From NCBI GenBank assembly GCA_964519955.1, contig CAZFLM010000009.1, forward strand, positions 62,001 to 126,000: a stretch of 64,000 bases of DNA. The letters are read 5' to 3'. Each line of letters starts with the position of its first letter. The stretch's first letter is position 1. Both the position numbers and the translations under genes were made by a program. Shown piece by piece: positions 7,040 through 15,395 of this stretch. The notes below the pieces were generated by a model. The model saw only the letters and a list, made by a program, of their open reading frames with translations, searched no databases and was not told the DNA's origin. Origin of the DNA: CAZFLM01 sp964519955. GTDB lineage: Bacteria; Armatimonadota; Chthonomonadetes; Chthonomonadales; CAJBBX01.

Positions 7040-8998
7040 CTACCGCAGCCACCCCGCCCGCCCGTAGAACGAGATGCTGTACGTCGCCGTCCTCGTCACC
7101 ATCGACGCCACCGTCCAGATGCCCTCGGCCGAGAACTCCGCCAGGATCACCCCGATCGCGATCAGCCGCAGCTTCTCGTAGCCCCGCAGGCCCCAGTAGC
7201 GCTGCACCGTGTACTTCACCAGCAGCACGACGATGAGGCCGAACCAGCAGTAGTCGACCCCGAAGTTCATGGAGAGAACATACCCCACGGGATGCAGCGG
7301 GAAGCCCGGCGCCTGGAACCGGATCGTGTCCAGTAGGAACACCACCGCGAAGCCCGAGACCATCGCCAGGATCGCGGACAGGTTGCTCGGCTGGCGCTGC
7401 TCCGTGAGCTGGCGTATCGCGCCGGGGATCTCGCCGGACGGCTGCGCCCCGTTCACGTAGCCCCGGTACGCATGCGCGCACAGGCCGCACGCCACGCCCG
7501 CCGCCACCGCCACCAGCATGCCCCAGAACAGCCGCCGAGGCGCGATGCCCACCTCCTCCCCCATCCGGAAGCCCTCGAGCTGGTACGGCATCGGATGCGT
7601 GCGATGGATGCGGTTCGTCACGAAGAAGAGGTGGTACAGCTTCACCAGCGCCGAGTCGGTGACCGTCTGCCCCCCGCCGAACGCCAGCATGAGCTGGTGC
7701 GGGCCGAAGAACGCCATCTCGTGGATCGGCGGCCCGAGCTGCGCCCGCATCCGCGTCAGCACAATGCTGAACACGAGGAACGCGGCCACATAGAGCAGCA
7801 CGAACGCCGGCGAGAGCCCGAGCGACCAGCCGAGCGCCGCCAGCGCACCCACCGACGCCAAGAGCCCGAACAGCGCGTAGCGCGGCCGCACCTCGTCGGG
7901 CCGGAACGCGGTGTTGCTCCGGATGTGCCCCCACAGCTCGCGCAGATAGTGCCGGCAGGCCACCACCATGCTCAGGAACAGCGCGATGACCCCACCCCAG
8001 GTCTGCTCGCTGAAGTAGGGCGGGCTCGGCACCAGCCAGCCGCCCCCGAAGAGGCCCTGCTCGTACCCGTACATGTCCATCGTAACCTGCAGCGCCTTCC
8101 GCACGAAGAAGAAGACTACCGTGGAGAAGAGCAGGTCGGTAGGCATGAACGCGCCGATGGCGGCCATGTACGGGAAGAAGCCGACCGGCACGACGCCGAT
8201 GGACGTCCACGGCCGGTCACCCATCCACGGGAGCACGTCGCGAATGCTCCCCGCCAAGAATCGGACGTTGATCGTGGGCACGCTGGGGTAGTAGAACGCT
8301 ACCCCGTTGACCATGTCGATGGCGAACATGACCGCCAAGCCGCCCCACAGTAGCGGGCTGCGCCAGGCCGGCGACTCCGGCTTCATCAGCAGCATCGGCA
8401 CCTGGACGATGGGGAACGCCAGCTTCTCGCGCCGCGTCCACTGCTCCCGCATCAGCGCGTTGATGCACAGCATCGCCGAGGCGAAGAGCCCCAGCAGCAC
8501 CGTCCACGCGCAGATAGGCCGCAGCCAGATGCCGATGCGCGTCAGGAAGTGGACCAGCCCGTACCCACCGCGCTGCAGGTCCTTCAGCGGCGCGGGGTCC
8601 GTCAGGTAGAAGACGGAGGGCAGGTTCGGCACGATGTGCGACTGGTCCCACGGTGTGCGGTCGGCGAAGAGCGCGTAGTGCGGGATGGTGTCGGCCACCG
8701 CCCACAGCCACTCGGCCGCGATGGCGGTGCTCACCGAGAGGAGGATGTAGACGTACGCCAGCTCGGCCGAGGTGAGCGCGAACCGCCGGCAGTAGCGCCG
8801 CGGGATCAGGTTCAGCGTCGCCAGCACGATCAGCGAGAAGAGCGGCGGCACCAGCAGCGAGAAGATGACGTCGTAGATCTGATCCGCCGCCCAGTAGCAG
8901 TTGATCGGCAGCAGCAGCGCCGCGATCAGCGCCGCGCGCCAGAGGCGTGGGCCGCGAGCACGGGTAGGCAGCAGGTTGTCGCGGTCACGCCCCATCAC
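7040..8998 (-). CDS. DUF6785-type polytopic membrane protein
   Basis: A 652-residue protein with about a dozen hydrophobic segments spread along its length, first helix LWRAALIAALLLPINCYWAA near residue 20. Sequence and length match the DUF6785/DUF6784 family, multispanning proteins of unknown function common in Armatimonadota and Planctomycetota; a transport role is plausible but unproven. It is a paralogue of the protein at 10212-12158 (shared W..H.RSN, HPMPYQLE and FPLHPVGY-like segments). Its ATG overlaps the stop codon of the UroD gene by 4 nt, so the two are translationally coupled. Confidence 0.85.
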   Translation of the reverse strand: MMGRDRDNLLPTRARGPRLWRAALIAALLLPINCYWAADQIYDVIFSLLVPPLFSLIVLATLNLIPRRYCRRFALTSAELAYVYILLSVSTAIAAEWLWAVADTIPHYALFADRTPWDQSHIVPNLPSVFYLTDPAPLKDLQRGGYGLVHFLTRIGIWLRPICAWTVLLGLFASAMLCINALMREQWTRREKLAFPIVQVPMLLMKPESPAWRSPLLWGGLAVMFAIDMVNGVAFYYPSVPTINVRFLAGSIRDVLPWMGDRPWTSIGVVPVGFFPYMAAIGAFMPTDLLFSTVVFFFVRKALQVTMDMYGYEQGLFGGGWLVPSPPYFSEQTWGGVIALFLSMVVACRHYLRELWGHIRSNTAFRPDEVRPRYALFGLLASVGALAALGWSLGLSPAFVLLYVAAFLVFSIVLTRMRAQLGPPIHEMAFFGPHQLMLAFGGGQTVTDSALVKLYHLFFVTNRIHRTHPMPYQLEGFRMGEEVGIAPRRLFWGMLVAVAAGVACGLCAHAYRGYVNGAQPSGEIPGAIRQLTEQRQPSNLSAILAMVSGFAVVFLLDTIRFQAPGFPLHPVGYVLSMNFGVDYCWFGLIVVLLVKYTVQRYWGLRGYEKLRLIAIGVILAEFSAEGIWTVASMVTRTATYSISFYGRAGWLR

Positions 8999-10032
8999 AG
9001 CCCCTTCACCATCTCCGCCATCGCCAGGAACGCCTCGACGGCGCGCGGGCCGTAGGTACCGGACGCGGTGCCGCCCAGGATGAACGCCGTCGGCCCCGCC
9101 TGCAGGGCGCGCTCACGAGCGATGCGCACGCTCTCCTCGACAGGCAGTTGGTCCAGCAGTTCCATGTCGTCCAGGTTGCCCACGAAGCAGAGCCGCTCCC
9201 CTGCCCGCTTCCGCGCCTCGCGTAGGTCCACGTCGCCCCACGGCGGCGCCTCCAGCGGGTCGAGCGCGTCGATGCCGAGGTCCGCCAGCGCACCCAGGTA
9301 GTTCATCACCTTCCCGTGGTTGTGGTAGTAGACAACCGCGTCGTACCGGTGGGCGATCTCCACGAGCGACGGGTCGAACGCGGTGCACAGCTGGGTGAAC
9401 GCGCGCGGCCCGAGCTGGACGCTGACGTACTCGCCGCCGACCACGCGAAACCCGTCGACGCCCTCCTTGCAGATGGCCTCGACCTGCGCGTTCAGCCGCT
9501 CCGAGGCGAGCGCAGTCAGGCGCTCCATCGTCTCCGGCGCCTCAGCCCAGGCCAGGCAGAAGCCCTCCGGGGAGAACCACTCGGCTGCCAGGCAGATCGC
9601 GTTGCCCAGCCCGACGAGCGCCAGCCCGTCGTCGCCGAGCCGCGCCTGCCACGCCCGGTAGCCGGACAGGTCGAACGGCGCCGGCTCGTAGGGGATCGAC
9701 AGGAAGCGCTCGACGTCCTCCGGGGTCTTGAACGCGAACTCGATGGTCGCCGAGGTGATCTCGGTACGCTGCACGCGCTTGGTTAGCGGCCCCTTCGGCG
9801 TCTCGGTGACGACGGTCGTCACGTCGCCCTCGGTGCTCACCGTGACGTGCGGCCAGTTGCCCAGGAAGTAGCCTCCCGCCCCCCACGTGTCGATGAGGAT
9901 GTCCGTCCCGGCGATCAGGTCCTTCCCGATCGCGGAATCGGGGTCGATGTGCCCCATGGTGAACGGCGCCACAGGCACCCGGTCCGGCGTCCCACCCCGC
10001 ATCGCGCAGAGCAGGCGTTCTTTGCTGGTCAT
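8995..10032 (-). CDS. Uroporphyrinogen decarboxylase-family protein (probable methyltransferase-like), first copy
   Basis: 345 residues, a full-length UroD/MtaA-type TIM barrel. It starts MTSKERLLCAMRGGTPDRVP, a hallmark of the non-haem UroD-like clade, and ends with GGTASGTYGPRAVEAFL. The usual HxCG metal-site segment reads YYHNHGKV here, so a zinc-thiolate is altered. It lacks other haem-synthesis context and lies in a minus-strand operon between two DUF6785 membrane proteins. By family it may transfer methyl groups with a corrinoid or act on another substrate; the specific reaction is unknown. The start is ATG 10032, with TAGGAGGAT upstream. Confidence 0.85.
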   Translation of the reverse strand: MTSKERLLCAMRGGTPDRVPVAPFTMGHIDPDSAIGKDLIAGTDILIDTWGAGGYFLGNWPHVTVSTEGDVTTVVTETPKGPLTKRVQRTEITSATIEFAFKTPEDVERFLSIPYEPAPFDLSGYRAWQARLGDDGLALVGLGNAICLAAEWFSPEGFCLAWAEAPETMERLTALASERLNAQVEAICKEGVDGFRVVGGEYVSVQLGPRAFTQLCTAFDPSLVEIAHRYDAVVYYHNHGKVMNYLGALADLGIDALDPLEAPPWGDVDLREARKRAGERLCFVGNLDDMELLDQLPVEESVRIARERALQAGPTAFILGGTASGTYGPRAVEAFLAMAEMVKGL

Positions 10033-10046
10033 CGGTAGATCCTCCT

Positions 10047-10213
10047 AGTAGCGAGTAGCGAGGAGTGAGTAGCGAGTAGAAGTGCGGCGCCTGCGAGCAG
10101 ACGGGCTCGTGCACACGACCTGTGCCACCCGCAACCCAAGGACCAAACCGCATAGCTGCGTCCGGCACCACCCGCCGTTCTACTCGCTACTCACTCCTCG
10201 CTACTCGCTACTC
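10047..10213. repeat. 35-bp perfect inverted repeat built of heptanucleotide repeats
   Basis: The left arm 10047-10081 and right arm 10178-10212 are exact reverse complements, separated by 96 nt. Each arm is five units of a 7-bp repeat (consensus CGCTACT, for example TTCTACT-CGCTACT-CACTCCT). The right arm abuts the stop codon of the next gene. The same heptamer builds the repeat at 45587-45670. Confidence 0.85.
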
Positions 10214-12158
10214 AATGGAACGTCTGATACACCGGAATATCCCACACCACGCCCACCAGCGACCAGAGCGCGCCGCTCAGGTAGTCGCCGAGGACGAGGC
10301 CTAGAAAGAAGGGCATCGCCGCGCGGTAGGTCTTCAGCCCACCGTAGCGGAGGATGAGCAGCTTGACGAGCCACGCGATCAGGAATGGCTCCCACAGCCA
10401 CAACAGGCCCGGCCCGATGCAGTAGCCGAGCGGGTGGAGCGGGAAGCCGGCGAAGCGCGACCGCAGCGCGGACAGCACCACGATGAGGCCCGCAGAGCCG
10501 CCAACGGCCACCCAGCGCCCAGGCTCGAACTTGAACGGGCTCGCAAGCGAGGTCTGGATGAAGCCGAAGCTCTCCGCCCCGGTCCAGTTGGCGAAGCCGA
10601 TGCACTTCGCCGTCGCGCCAGCCCCGTAGAACACGTGCAGGCAGGCCCACATGCCGCACACGGTCGCCAGCGCGAACGCCGCCATCATCGGCCAGACGAG
10701 CGAGCGCAGCCGGATGCCGTGCTCCTGCGCCAGCTTGAACGCCTCCAACTGGCTCGGCATCACGTGGCTGCGGTTCAAGCGCCAGTACCAGTGGCTCATG
10801 CCGGCCATCGCGATGGTCGACGGGCCGAAGAGCCGCGCGTCGAACAGCCGGAACATGCGCATCGGCTCCAGGTCCCAAACGGTGTGCTGGCCGCCAGCCT
10901 CCGCGCGCACGCGCGTGATGCAGAGCGCTAGCAGGATGTACGTCGCCAGCACCACCCCCACCCAGAGCGGGCTCATGCCGGCGGCCCACCAGAAGCCGAA
11001 GAAGACGGCCATGCCCAGCACCAGCCCGATGAGCGCCGCCCGGTACGACATCGGCTCGCCGGAGTCCTCGTCGGAGGCGCCGCGCAGGGCGGCGCGGAAC
11101 ACGCCGCGCAGGTAGCCCCGCATGCTGTAGATGAGGTAGCCCGCGAAGGCCAGCCATGCGCCGATCGCCTGTTCACTGACGTAGGGCCACTCCGGCGTCT
11201 CCAGGTAGCCGTAGAGGCTGCCCAGATAGAGCTGCACCTTCATGAACAGGTAGAAGAACCAGCAGGAGAAACTCACGTCGAGCGGGACGAGGAAGGCCAG
11301 GCCGATCGCGAACGGGTAGTACGTCATGTAGCAGGAGCCCGAGATCTGGTTGTTCGGGAACGGCATCGGCAGCGACTGGGCGCGCGTGGGGAAGGCCGGC
11401 AGGCTCGGGAAGTACTCGTGCAGCCCGTTGGTCAGGTTGATGACCGCCGCCAGGGCGACGCCGAGCCAGAAGAGCCGCGACCGCAGCGTGGCGCCGGCGC
11501 CCCCGCCGTCGGTCAGCACCAACGGGAGCCGCACAATGGGGAACGAGAGGCGCGTGTGCTCCACCCAGGCCTTGCGCACGATCACGTTGAGGCACAGCAT
11601 GATCCAGCCGACCGACAGGATGAACACCGACCAGAGGGCCAGCGGCGCGGCGAACATGCGCAGCACCTGCAGGCGGTAGAGGTTGCTATTCCCCTTGAAC
11701 GCCCCCTCCAACAGGTCGCGGTCCCACACGAACATCCACTGCGGCAGGTGAGGGAAGAGCGTGGTCCGCACATTGCTCCCCGGCGTGTCCTGCCAGGCGG
11801 GCCACACCAGGTTCGTCATCAGGTTAATGATGAAGTCGTGCGTCGCGATCGTACACGACATGACGAGCATGATGTAGATCACGATCAGCTCGGCGCCCGT
11901 GAACGCTGCCCGAGGCGCATGCCGTTTAAGGCCGGCGTTCACCAGCGAGAGGACCGCCAGGTAGAAGACCGGCGTGATGAAGAGCGGGTTGAGCGTGAGG
12001 ATGACGTACCAGCGCAGCTCGGCGACGATGACCCAGTACACGTTGAGGGGCACGAGCGCCAGCCCGAGAACGATGGCGCGCGCGCGCACGCCTCCCCGCC
12101 ACGGGGCCGACGACGAAGGGGTTGCGGAAGCCTGCGGCTGTGCGGAGTGGTGCGTCAC
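10212..12158 (-). CDS. DUF6785-type polytopic membrane protein, second copy
   Basis: 648 residues with about a dozen transmembrane segments, beginning near AIVLGLALVPLNVYWVIVA. It is similar in length and layout to the protein at 7040-8998, with shared features such as LSFPIVRLPLVL versus LAFPIVQVPMLL and FPLHPLGYCIGPG versus FPLHPVGYVLSMN. I chose GTG 12158 because it gives a length matching the paralogue; an in-frame extension to 12401 would run through an intergenic tandem repeat. It is probably the first gene of the DUF6785 - UroD - DUF6785 operon, 179 nt before the UroD start. Confidence 0.82.
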   Translation of the reverse strand: MTHHSAQPQASATPSSSAPWRGGVRARAIVLGLALVPLNVYWVIVAELRWYVILTLNPLFITPVFYLAVLSLVNAGLKRHAPRAAFTGAELIVIYIMLVMSCTIATHDFIINLMTNLVWPAWQDTPGSNVRTTLFPHLPQWMFVWDRDLLEGAFKGNSNLYRLQVLRMFAAPLALWSVFILSVGWIMLCLNVIVRKAWVEHTRLSFPIVRLPLVLTDGGGAGATLRSRLFWLGVALAAVINLTNGLHEYFPSLPAFPTRAQSLPMPFPNNQISGSCYMTYYPFAIGLAFLVPLDVSFSCWFFYLFMKVQLYLGSLYGYLETPEWPYVSEQAIGAWLAFAGYLIYSMRGYLRGVFRAALRGASDEDSGEPMSYRAALIGLVLGMAVFFGFWWAAGMSPLWVGVVLATYILLALCITRVRAEAGGQHTVWDLEPMRMFRLFDARLFGPSTIAMAGMSHWYWRLNRSHVMPSQLEAFKLAQEHGIRLRSLVWPMMAAFALATVCGMWACLHVFYGAGATAKCIGFANWTGAESFGFIQTSLASPFKFEPGRWVAVGGSAGLIVVLSALRSRFAGFPLHPLGYCIGPGLLWLWEPFLIAWLVKLLILRYGGLKTYRAAMPFFLGLVLGDYLSGALWSLVGVVWDIPVYQTFH

Positions 12159-12251
12159 GATACGCGGTCGCCCCTGGCAGTGAGTAAGGAGGCGTTCGCG
12201 CCCAACGCCGCGAACTCCTCCACAAGTGGCCAACCGAACGCAGAACCGGCT

Positions 12252-12359
12252 GGATGGGCGTTCCTGCCCGTCCTGCACAACGCAGTGGTGGGATGGGCGT
12301 CCCTGCCCGTCCTGCACAACGCAGTGGTGGGACGGGCGTCCCTGCCCGTCCTGCAGAAC
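12252..12359. repeat. 39-bp tandem repeat, nearly three copies, between divergent genes
   Basis: Units at 12252-12290, 12291-12329 and 12330-12359 (partial) share GGATGGGCGTCCCTGCCCGT at their start, and the first two end in CGCAGTGGTG. Each contains a GGAtGGGC/GCCCGTCC hairpin. That hairpin and the CAGTGGTG flank are also the core of the dispersed ~80-bp elements at 31281, 33299, 34785 and 58442. Confidence 0.85.
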
Positions 12360-12389
12360 CCGCCCGCTCCCGGGCAGAGAGGACTGACT

Positions 12390-13658
12390 ATGGGCTTCCA
12401 CATGATGGCGCGGCGCTGGGCCCTGGCGCCCTCCGCGCTCATCGCACTCGCACTCGCCGCCTGCCTCACACCGGCCCTGGCCGACGACTACCCCCAGTGG
12501 CGCGGCCCTCAGCGTGACGGGATCTCAAAGGAGGCCGGGCTGCTCAAGGAGTGGCCTGCCGGTGGGCCGAAGCTCGTCTGGCAGATCAAGGAAGCGGGCT
12601 TCGGCTATGGCAGCCCCGCCGTCGCCGGCTCACGCATCTACCTCATCAGCAACCAGGGCGCCGACAACGAGACAGTGCAGGCGCTGGACGCCAAGGACGG
12701 GAAGCAGCTCTGGTCGCTCAAGCTGGGCAAGGTCGGCAACCCGAACCAGATGCCGAACTACCCAGGGGCCCGCTCCACGCCGACCGTCGATAAGGGCGTC
12801 GTCTACGCGCTCGGGTCGGATGGCGATCTCGTGGCGGCGGAGGCAGCGTCCGGCAAGGAGCTGTGGCGCAAGAGCCTCCGCGCCGACTTCGGCGGAGCGC
12901 CCGGCACCTGGGCCTACGCGGAGTCGCCGCTCATCGATGGCGACGCTGTGGTGTGTGCGCCGGGAGGGGCTCAGGCGACCATCGTGGCGCTGAACAAGAA
13001 GACCGGGGCGCCGATCTGGAAGTGCGCGCTGCCGAGCGGTGAGCCAGCGGCCTACGCCTCCATCGTCGCGGCGCAGATCGGAGGCGCCAAGCAGTACGTG
13101 GCGTTCCTCGGCAAGGGCGTCGTCGGGGTAGACGCGGCAACCGGCAAGTTCCTCTGGCGCTACGACAAGACCGTCGGCCCGGCCGACACCTTCACGCCCA
13201 TCATCCGTGGCGACACCGTCTTCACGACTGCCAGCCGCGTCGGCGGCGCGCTGGTGCGCGTCAACGGTGGGCAGGTCGAGGAGGCCTACTTCAGCCAGAA
13301 GCTGCCCACGGCCATCGGCGGCGCCGTGCTCGTCGGCGACAGCCTGTTCGGCACCACGGGCATCGACCTGATGTGCGTCGACTTCGCGACCGGCAGCGTG
13401 AAGTGGCAGGAGAAGTGTGTGGGCGCGGGCTCGATCTGCGCCGCGGACGGGCGCCTGTACGTGCACGGCGAGAACGGCGACGTCGCGCTCGTCGAGGTCT
13501 CGTCGGCCGGCTACGCGGAGAAGGGCCGTTTCACCCCGCCGGACCCGCCGGCCCGTACAGGCGGCACGAAGGCCTGGGCCTACCCGGTCGTCGCCAGCGG
13601 CCGCCTCTACATCCGCGACCTCGGCTGCCTCTGGTGCTACGACGTGAAGGGGAAGTGA
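12390..13658 (+). CDS. Secreted PQQ-like beta-propeller repeat protein
   Basis: 422 residues with an N-terminal signal peptide (SALIALALAACLTPALADD) and then repeated blades with the PQQ-like signature, for example VQALDAKDGKQLW, VAAEAASGKELWRKSL, VALNKKTGAPIWK and VGVDAATGKFLWRY. The mature protein starts with YPQWRGPQRDGIS, typical of the Planctomycetota/Armatimonadota alcohol-dehydrogenase-like propellers. There is no clear calcium/PQQ catalytic set, so a binding or scaffold role outside the cytoplasm is as likely as an enzyme. The start is ATG 12390 with GAGAGGA upstream. It is divergent from the DUF6785 operon. Confidence 0.88.
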   Translation: MGFHMMARRWALAPSALIALALAACLTPALADDYPQWRGPQRDGISKEAGLLKEWPAGGPKLVWQIKEAGFGYGSPAVAGSRIYLISNQGADNETVQALDAKDGKQLWSLKLGKVGNPNQMPNYPGARSTPTVDKGVVYALGSDGDLVAAEAASGKELWRKSLRADFGGAPGTWAYAESPLIDGDAVVCAPGGAQATIVALNKKTGAPIWKCALPSGEPAAYASIVAAQIGGAKQYVAFLGKGVVGVDAATGKFLWRYDKTVGPADTFTPIIRGDTVFTTASRVGGALVRVNGGQVEEAYFSQKLPTAIGGAVLVGDSLFGTTGIDLMCVDFATGSVKWQEKCVGAGSICAADGRLYVHGENGDVALVEVSSAGYAEKGRFTPPDPPARTGGTKAWAYPVVASGRLYIRDLGCLWCYDVKGK

Positions 13659-13712
13659 CCCAAAGAGGATGCTCCCTGCCGTCTGAGGTCGCCGCCGGCG
13701 GGGCGCATCCGG

Positions 13713-13741
13713 TTGACAATCGCGACGGGTGCAGGCATACC
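13713..13741 (+). promoter_or_regulatory. Candidate promoter for the VapBC-like pair
   Basis: TTGACA at 13713-13718, 17-nt spacer, then CATACC as a weak -10 at 13736-13741; transcription would start about 18 nt before the ATG at 13766. Confidence 0.35.
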
Positions 13742-13765
13742 CAGTTCCATGGAGGAGGAGCCGTC

Positions 13766-14023
13766 ATGGTTCTCGCGATCGACTTGACGCCCCACCAGCA
13801 GGCATTCCTACAGGATCGAGCCACGGCGGCGGGCCTCTCCATCGAGGAGTACGCCCGTCAGGCGCTCCTCGGCCCCGCCATCGAAGCAGCGCCCCCCGCA
13901 ACGCCGGCCGAGGCGCTCGAGTACTGGCGTCGGATCGGGGTGCCCGGTGTCTTCGCGGGCAGGTCGGACGCGCCGCAACTGGCCCGGGAGCTGAGGCAGG
14001 AAGCCGAGCAGCGTTCGCAATGA
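13766..14023 (+). CDS. VapB-like antitoxin
   Basis: 85 residues, start ATG 13766 after a strong GGAGGAGGAG. The N-terminal half (IDLTPHQQAFLQDRATAAGL, then SIEEYARQALL) resembles short antitoxins paired with PIN toxins; the C-terminal half ends with a charged helix ARELRQEAEQRSQ that would wrap the toxin. It overlaps the next gene by 4 nt (ATGA), the standard arrangement for VapBC modules. Confidence 0.75.
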   Translation: MVLAIDLTPHQQAFLQDRATAAGLSIEEYARQALLGPAIEAAPPATPAEALEYWRRIGVPGVFAGRSDAPQLARELRQEAEQRSQ

Positions 14024-14298
14024 ACGGCGCGTCGCTGCTCGACACGGACGTCCTGGTCGACATCATGCGGCAGACGGCGCCCGCCCAGGCGTGGTTCGGC
14101 TCACTGACGAGCTTCCCGCCGATCTCCGGGATCGCCGCCCTCGCCCATGCCAACCTGAGGCTCAGCAGCGGGCTCGGCCTGCTCGACGCCATCACGGCTG
14201 CCATCGCGGTAGACCTCGGCATGACGATCGGCACCTTCAACGCCCGCCACTTCGCAGCCGTTCCGGGGCTCTCGGTTCAGCAGCCGTACCTACGGTAA
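14020..14298 (+). CDS. Short VapC-like PIN protein with an internal deletion
   Basis: 92 residues, whereas VapC toxins are usually about 130. The N-terminus keeps SLLDTDVLVDIMR with the first catalytic Asp, and the C-terminus keeps GLGLLDAITAAIA and GTFNARHF, but the middle (normally about 40 residues with the conserved Glu after SGIAALE) is missing: SGIAALAHANLRLSSGLG runs straight on. The frame is intact, so this is an in-frame deletion. Loss of an acidic metal ligand predicts an inactive RNase, though it may still bind the antitoxin. Confidence 0.75.
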   Translation: MNGASLLDTDVLVDIMRQTAPAQAWFGSLTSFPPISGIAALAHANLRLSSGLGLLDAITAAIAVDLGMTIGTFNARHFAAVPGLSVQQPYLR

Positions 14299-14302
14299 CC
14301 GG

Positions 14303-15307
14303 TCACCCCTCCTCCAGCACCTCGATCATCGCCGCGATGTTCTCCGGCTTGGCGTCGCCAGGGATCGCGTGGGCCGGTGAGACGATGAGGCCGCCGTCCT
14401 TGCCCACCTCGTCGATCAGCCGCCGCACCTCATCGCGCACCTGCTGCGGCGTCCCGTAGGGCAGAGTCACCTGCGTGCTGATGCCGCCGTGGAACGTCAG
14501 GTCCTTGCCGAAGCGCCGCTTGGCCTCGAACACGTCGATGACCTCGGGCTGGAACGGGTTGAACACGTTCACGCCGCACTCGATCAGGTCCGGGAACAGC
14601 TCGTCGACCTTCCCGCACGAGTGGATCACCACGTACTTGCCGAGCTTGTGCGTTAGGGCATACATCTGGGCGATGCGCGGCCGGATGAACTCGCACCACA
14701 GCTTGTAGCCCATGATGAGGCTGTGCTGCTGGCCCCAATCGTCGCCGAAGTACATCGCGTCGATCGGGAAGCCGCACGCGCGCTCGATGATGTCCAGGTT
14801 GAACTCCAGCACGCGGTCCATCAGCCTGTGCGCGAAGGGTTTGTCCAGCACCATCGCGGCCAGCAGGTCCTCCATGCCCGTCAGCGTCCAGGCCCGCTCG
14901 AACAGGCTGAAGCCGAGGTCCGCCACGAAGAACCCATCCGGCTTGCCCGCGATGGCAGCGGCGTATGGCGCCCAGCGCGTCGGATCGGCCGGGTCGGGCG
15001 CTGCAAACGTGTCGACGTTGGCCGGCGTCACCACCTGGTTGCACACCACGCCGATGTCCTTGTCGACCGTGCGGTTCCAACGCACGCCCCACTGGTCCTC
15101 CCAGATGTCCGGCTCCACCTCGCGCCAGCCGTCGCGCGGCTCGGTGCTGAGCCCCGTCAGGCAGTTGTCCAGCTTCGCGGCGAAGCTCGGGTCGCCGGTG
15201 TACTCCACCATCGCCTCGTGCGCCCGAACGGTGAAGCCGATGCTGTAGGGCGTCTTGTCCGGCTGCCGGTGGCCCAGCGTAGCCAGAACACGCTCTCGGT
15301 TGGTCAT
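14303..15307 (-). CDS. Uroporphyrinogen decarboxylase-family protein, second copy
   Basis: 334 residues beginning MTNRERVLATLGHRQPDKTP, the N-terminal signature of UroD-like methyltransferases. It retains the metal-site motif VVIHSCGKVDELFPDL (His-x-Cys), unlike the copy at 8995-10032. Later motifs are NPFQPEV and GGISTQVTLPYGTPQQV. Family members move methyl groups to or from corrinoid proteins or thiols; the substrate here is unknown. It ends 4 nt after the short VapC gene (convergent) and is preceded at 89 nt by an acyltransferase gene on the same strand. Confidence 0.85.
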   Translation of the reverse strand: MTNRERVLATLGHRQPDKTPYSIGFTVRAHEAMVEYTGDPSFAAKLDNCLTGLSTEPRDGWREVEPDIWEDQWGVRWNRTVDKDIGVVCNQVVTPANVDTFAAPDPADPTRWAPYAAAIAGKPDGFFVADLGFSLFERAWTLTGMEDLLAAMVLDKPFAHRLMDRVLEFNLDIIERACGFPIDAMYFGDDWGQQHSLIMGYKLWCEFIRPRIAQMYALTHKLGKYVVIHSCGKVDELFPDLIECGVNVFNPFQPEVIDVFEAKRRFGKDLTFHGGISTQVTLPYGTPQQVRDEVRRLIDEVGKDGGLIVSPAHAIPGDAKPENIAAMIEVLEEG

Positions 15308-15363
15308 CTCGCGGCACTCCTCACAGGAGAGGCGGACGCCAACCCGCAGCGCCCGCCCCCCCA

Positions 15364-15391
15364 GACCCCAAGTCCCAAGTCCCAGGTCCCA
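15364..15391. repeat. Four-unit heptanucleotide tandem repeat
   Basis: CCCAAGT-CCCAAGT-CCCAGGT-CCCAACA, period 7, in the short gap between the E2 gene and the UroD gene. The motif differs from the CGCTACT heptads elsewhere but has the same period. Confidence 0.75.
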
Positions 15392-15395
15392 ACAC

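Noticed and set aside
12159..12401. N-terminal extension of the second DUF6785 protein
   Set aside because: Translates the 39-bp tandem repeat and is absent from the paralogue.
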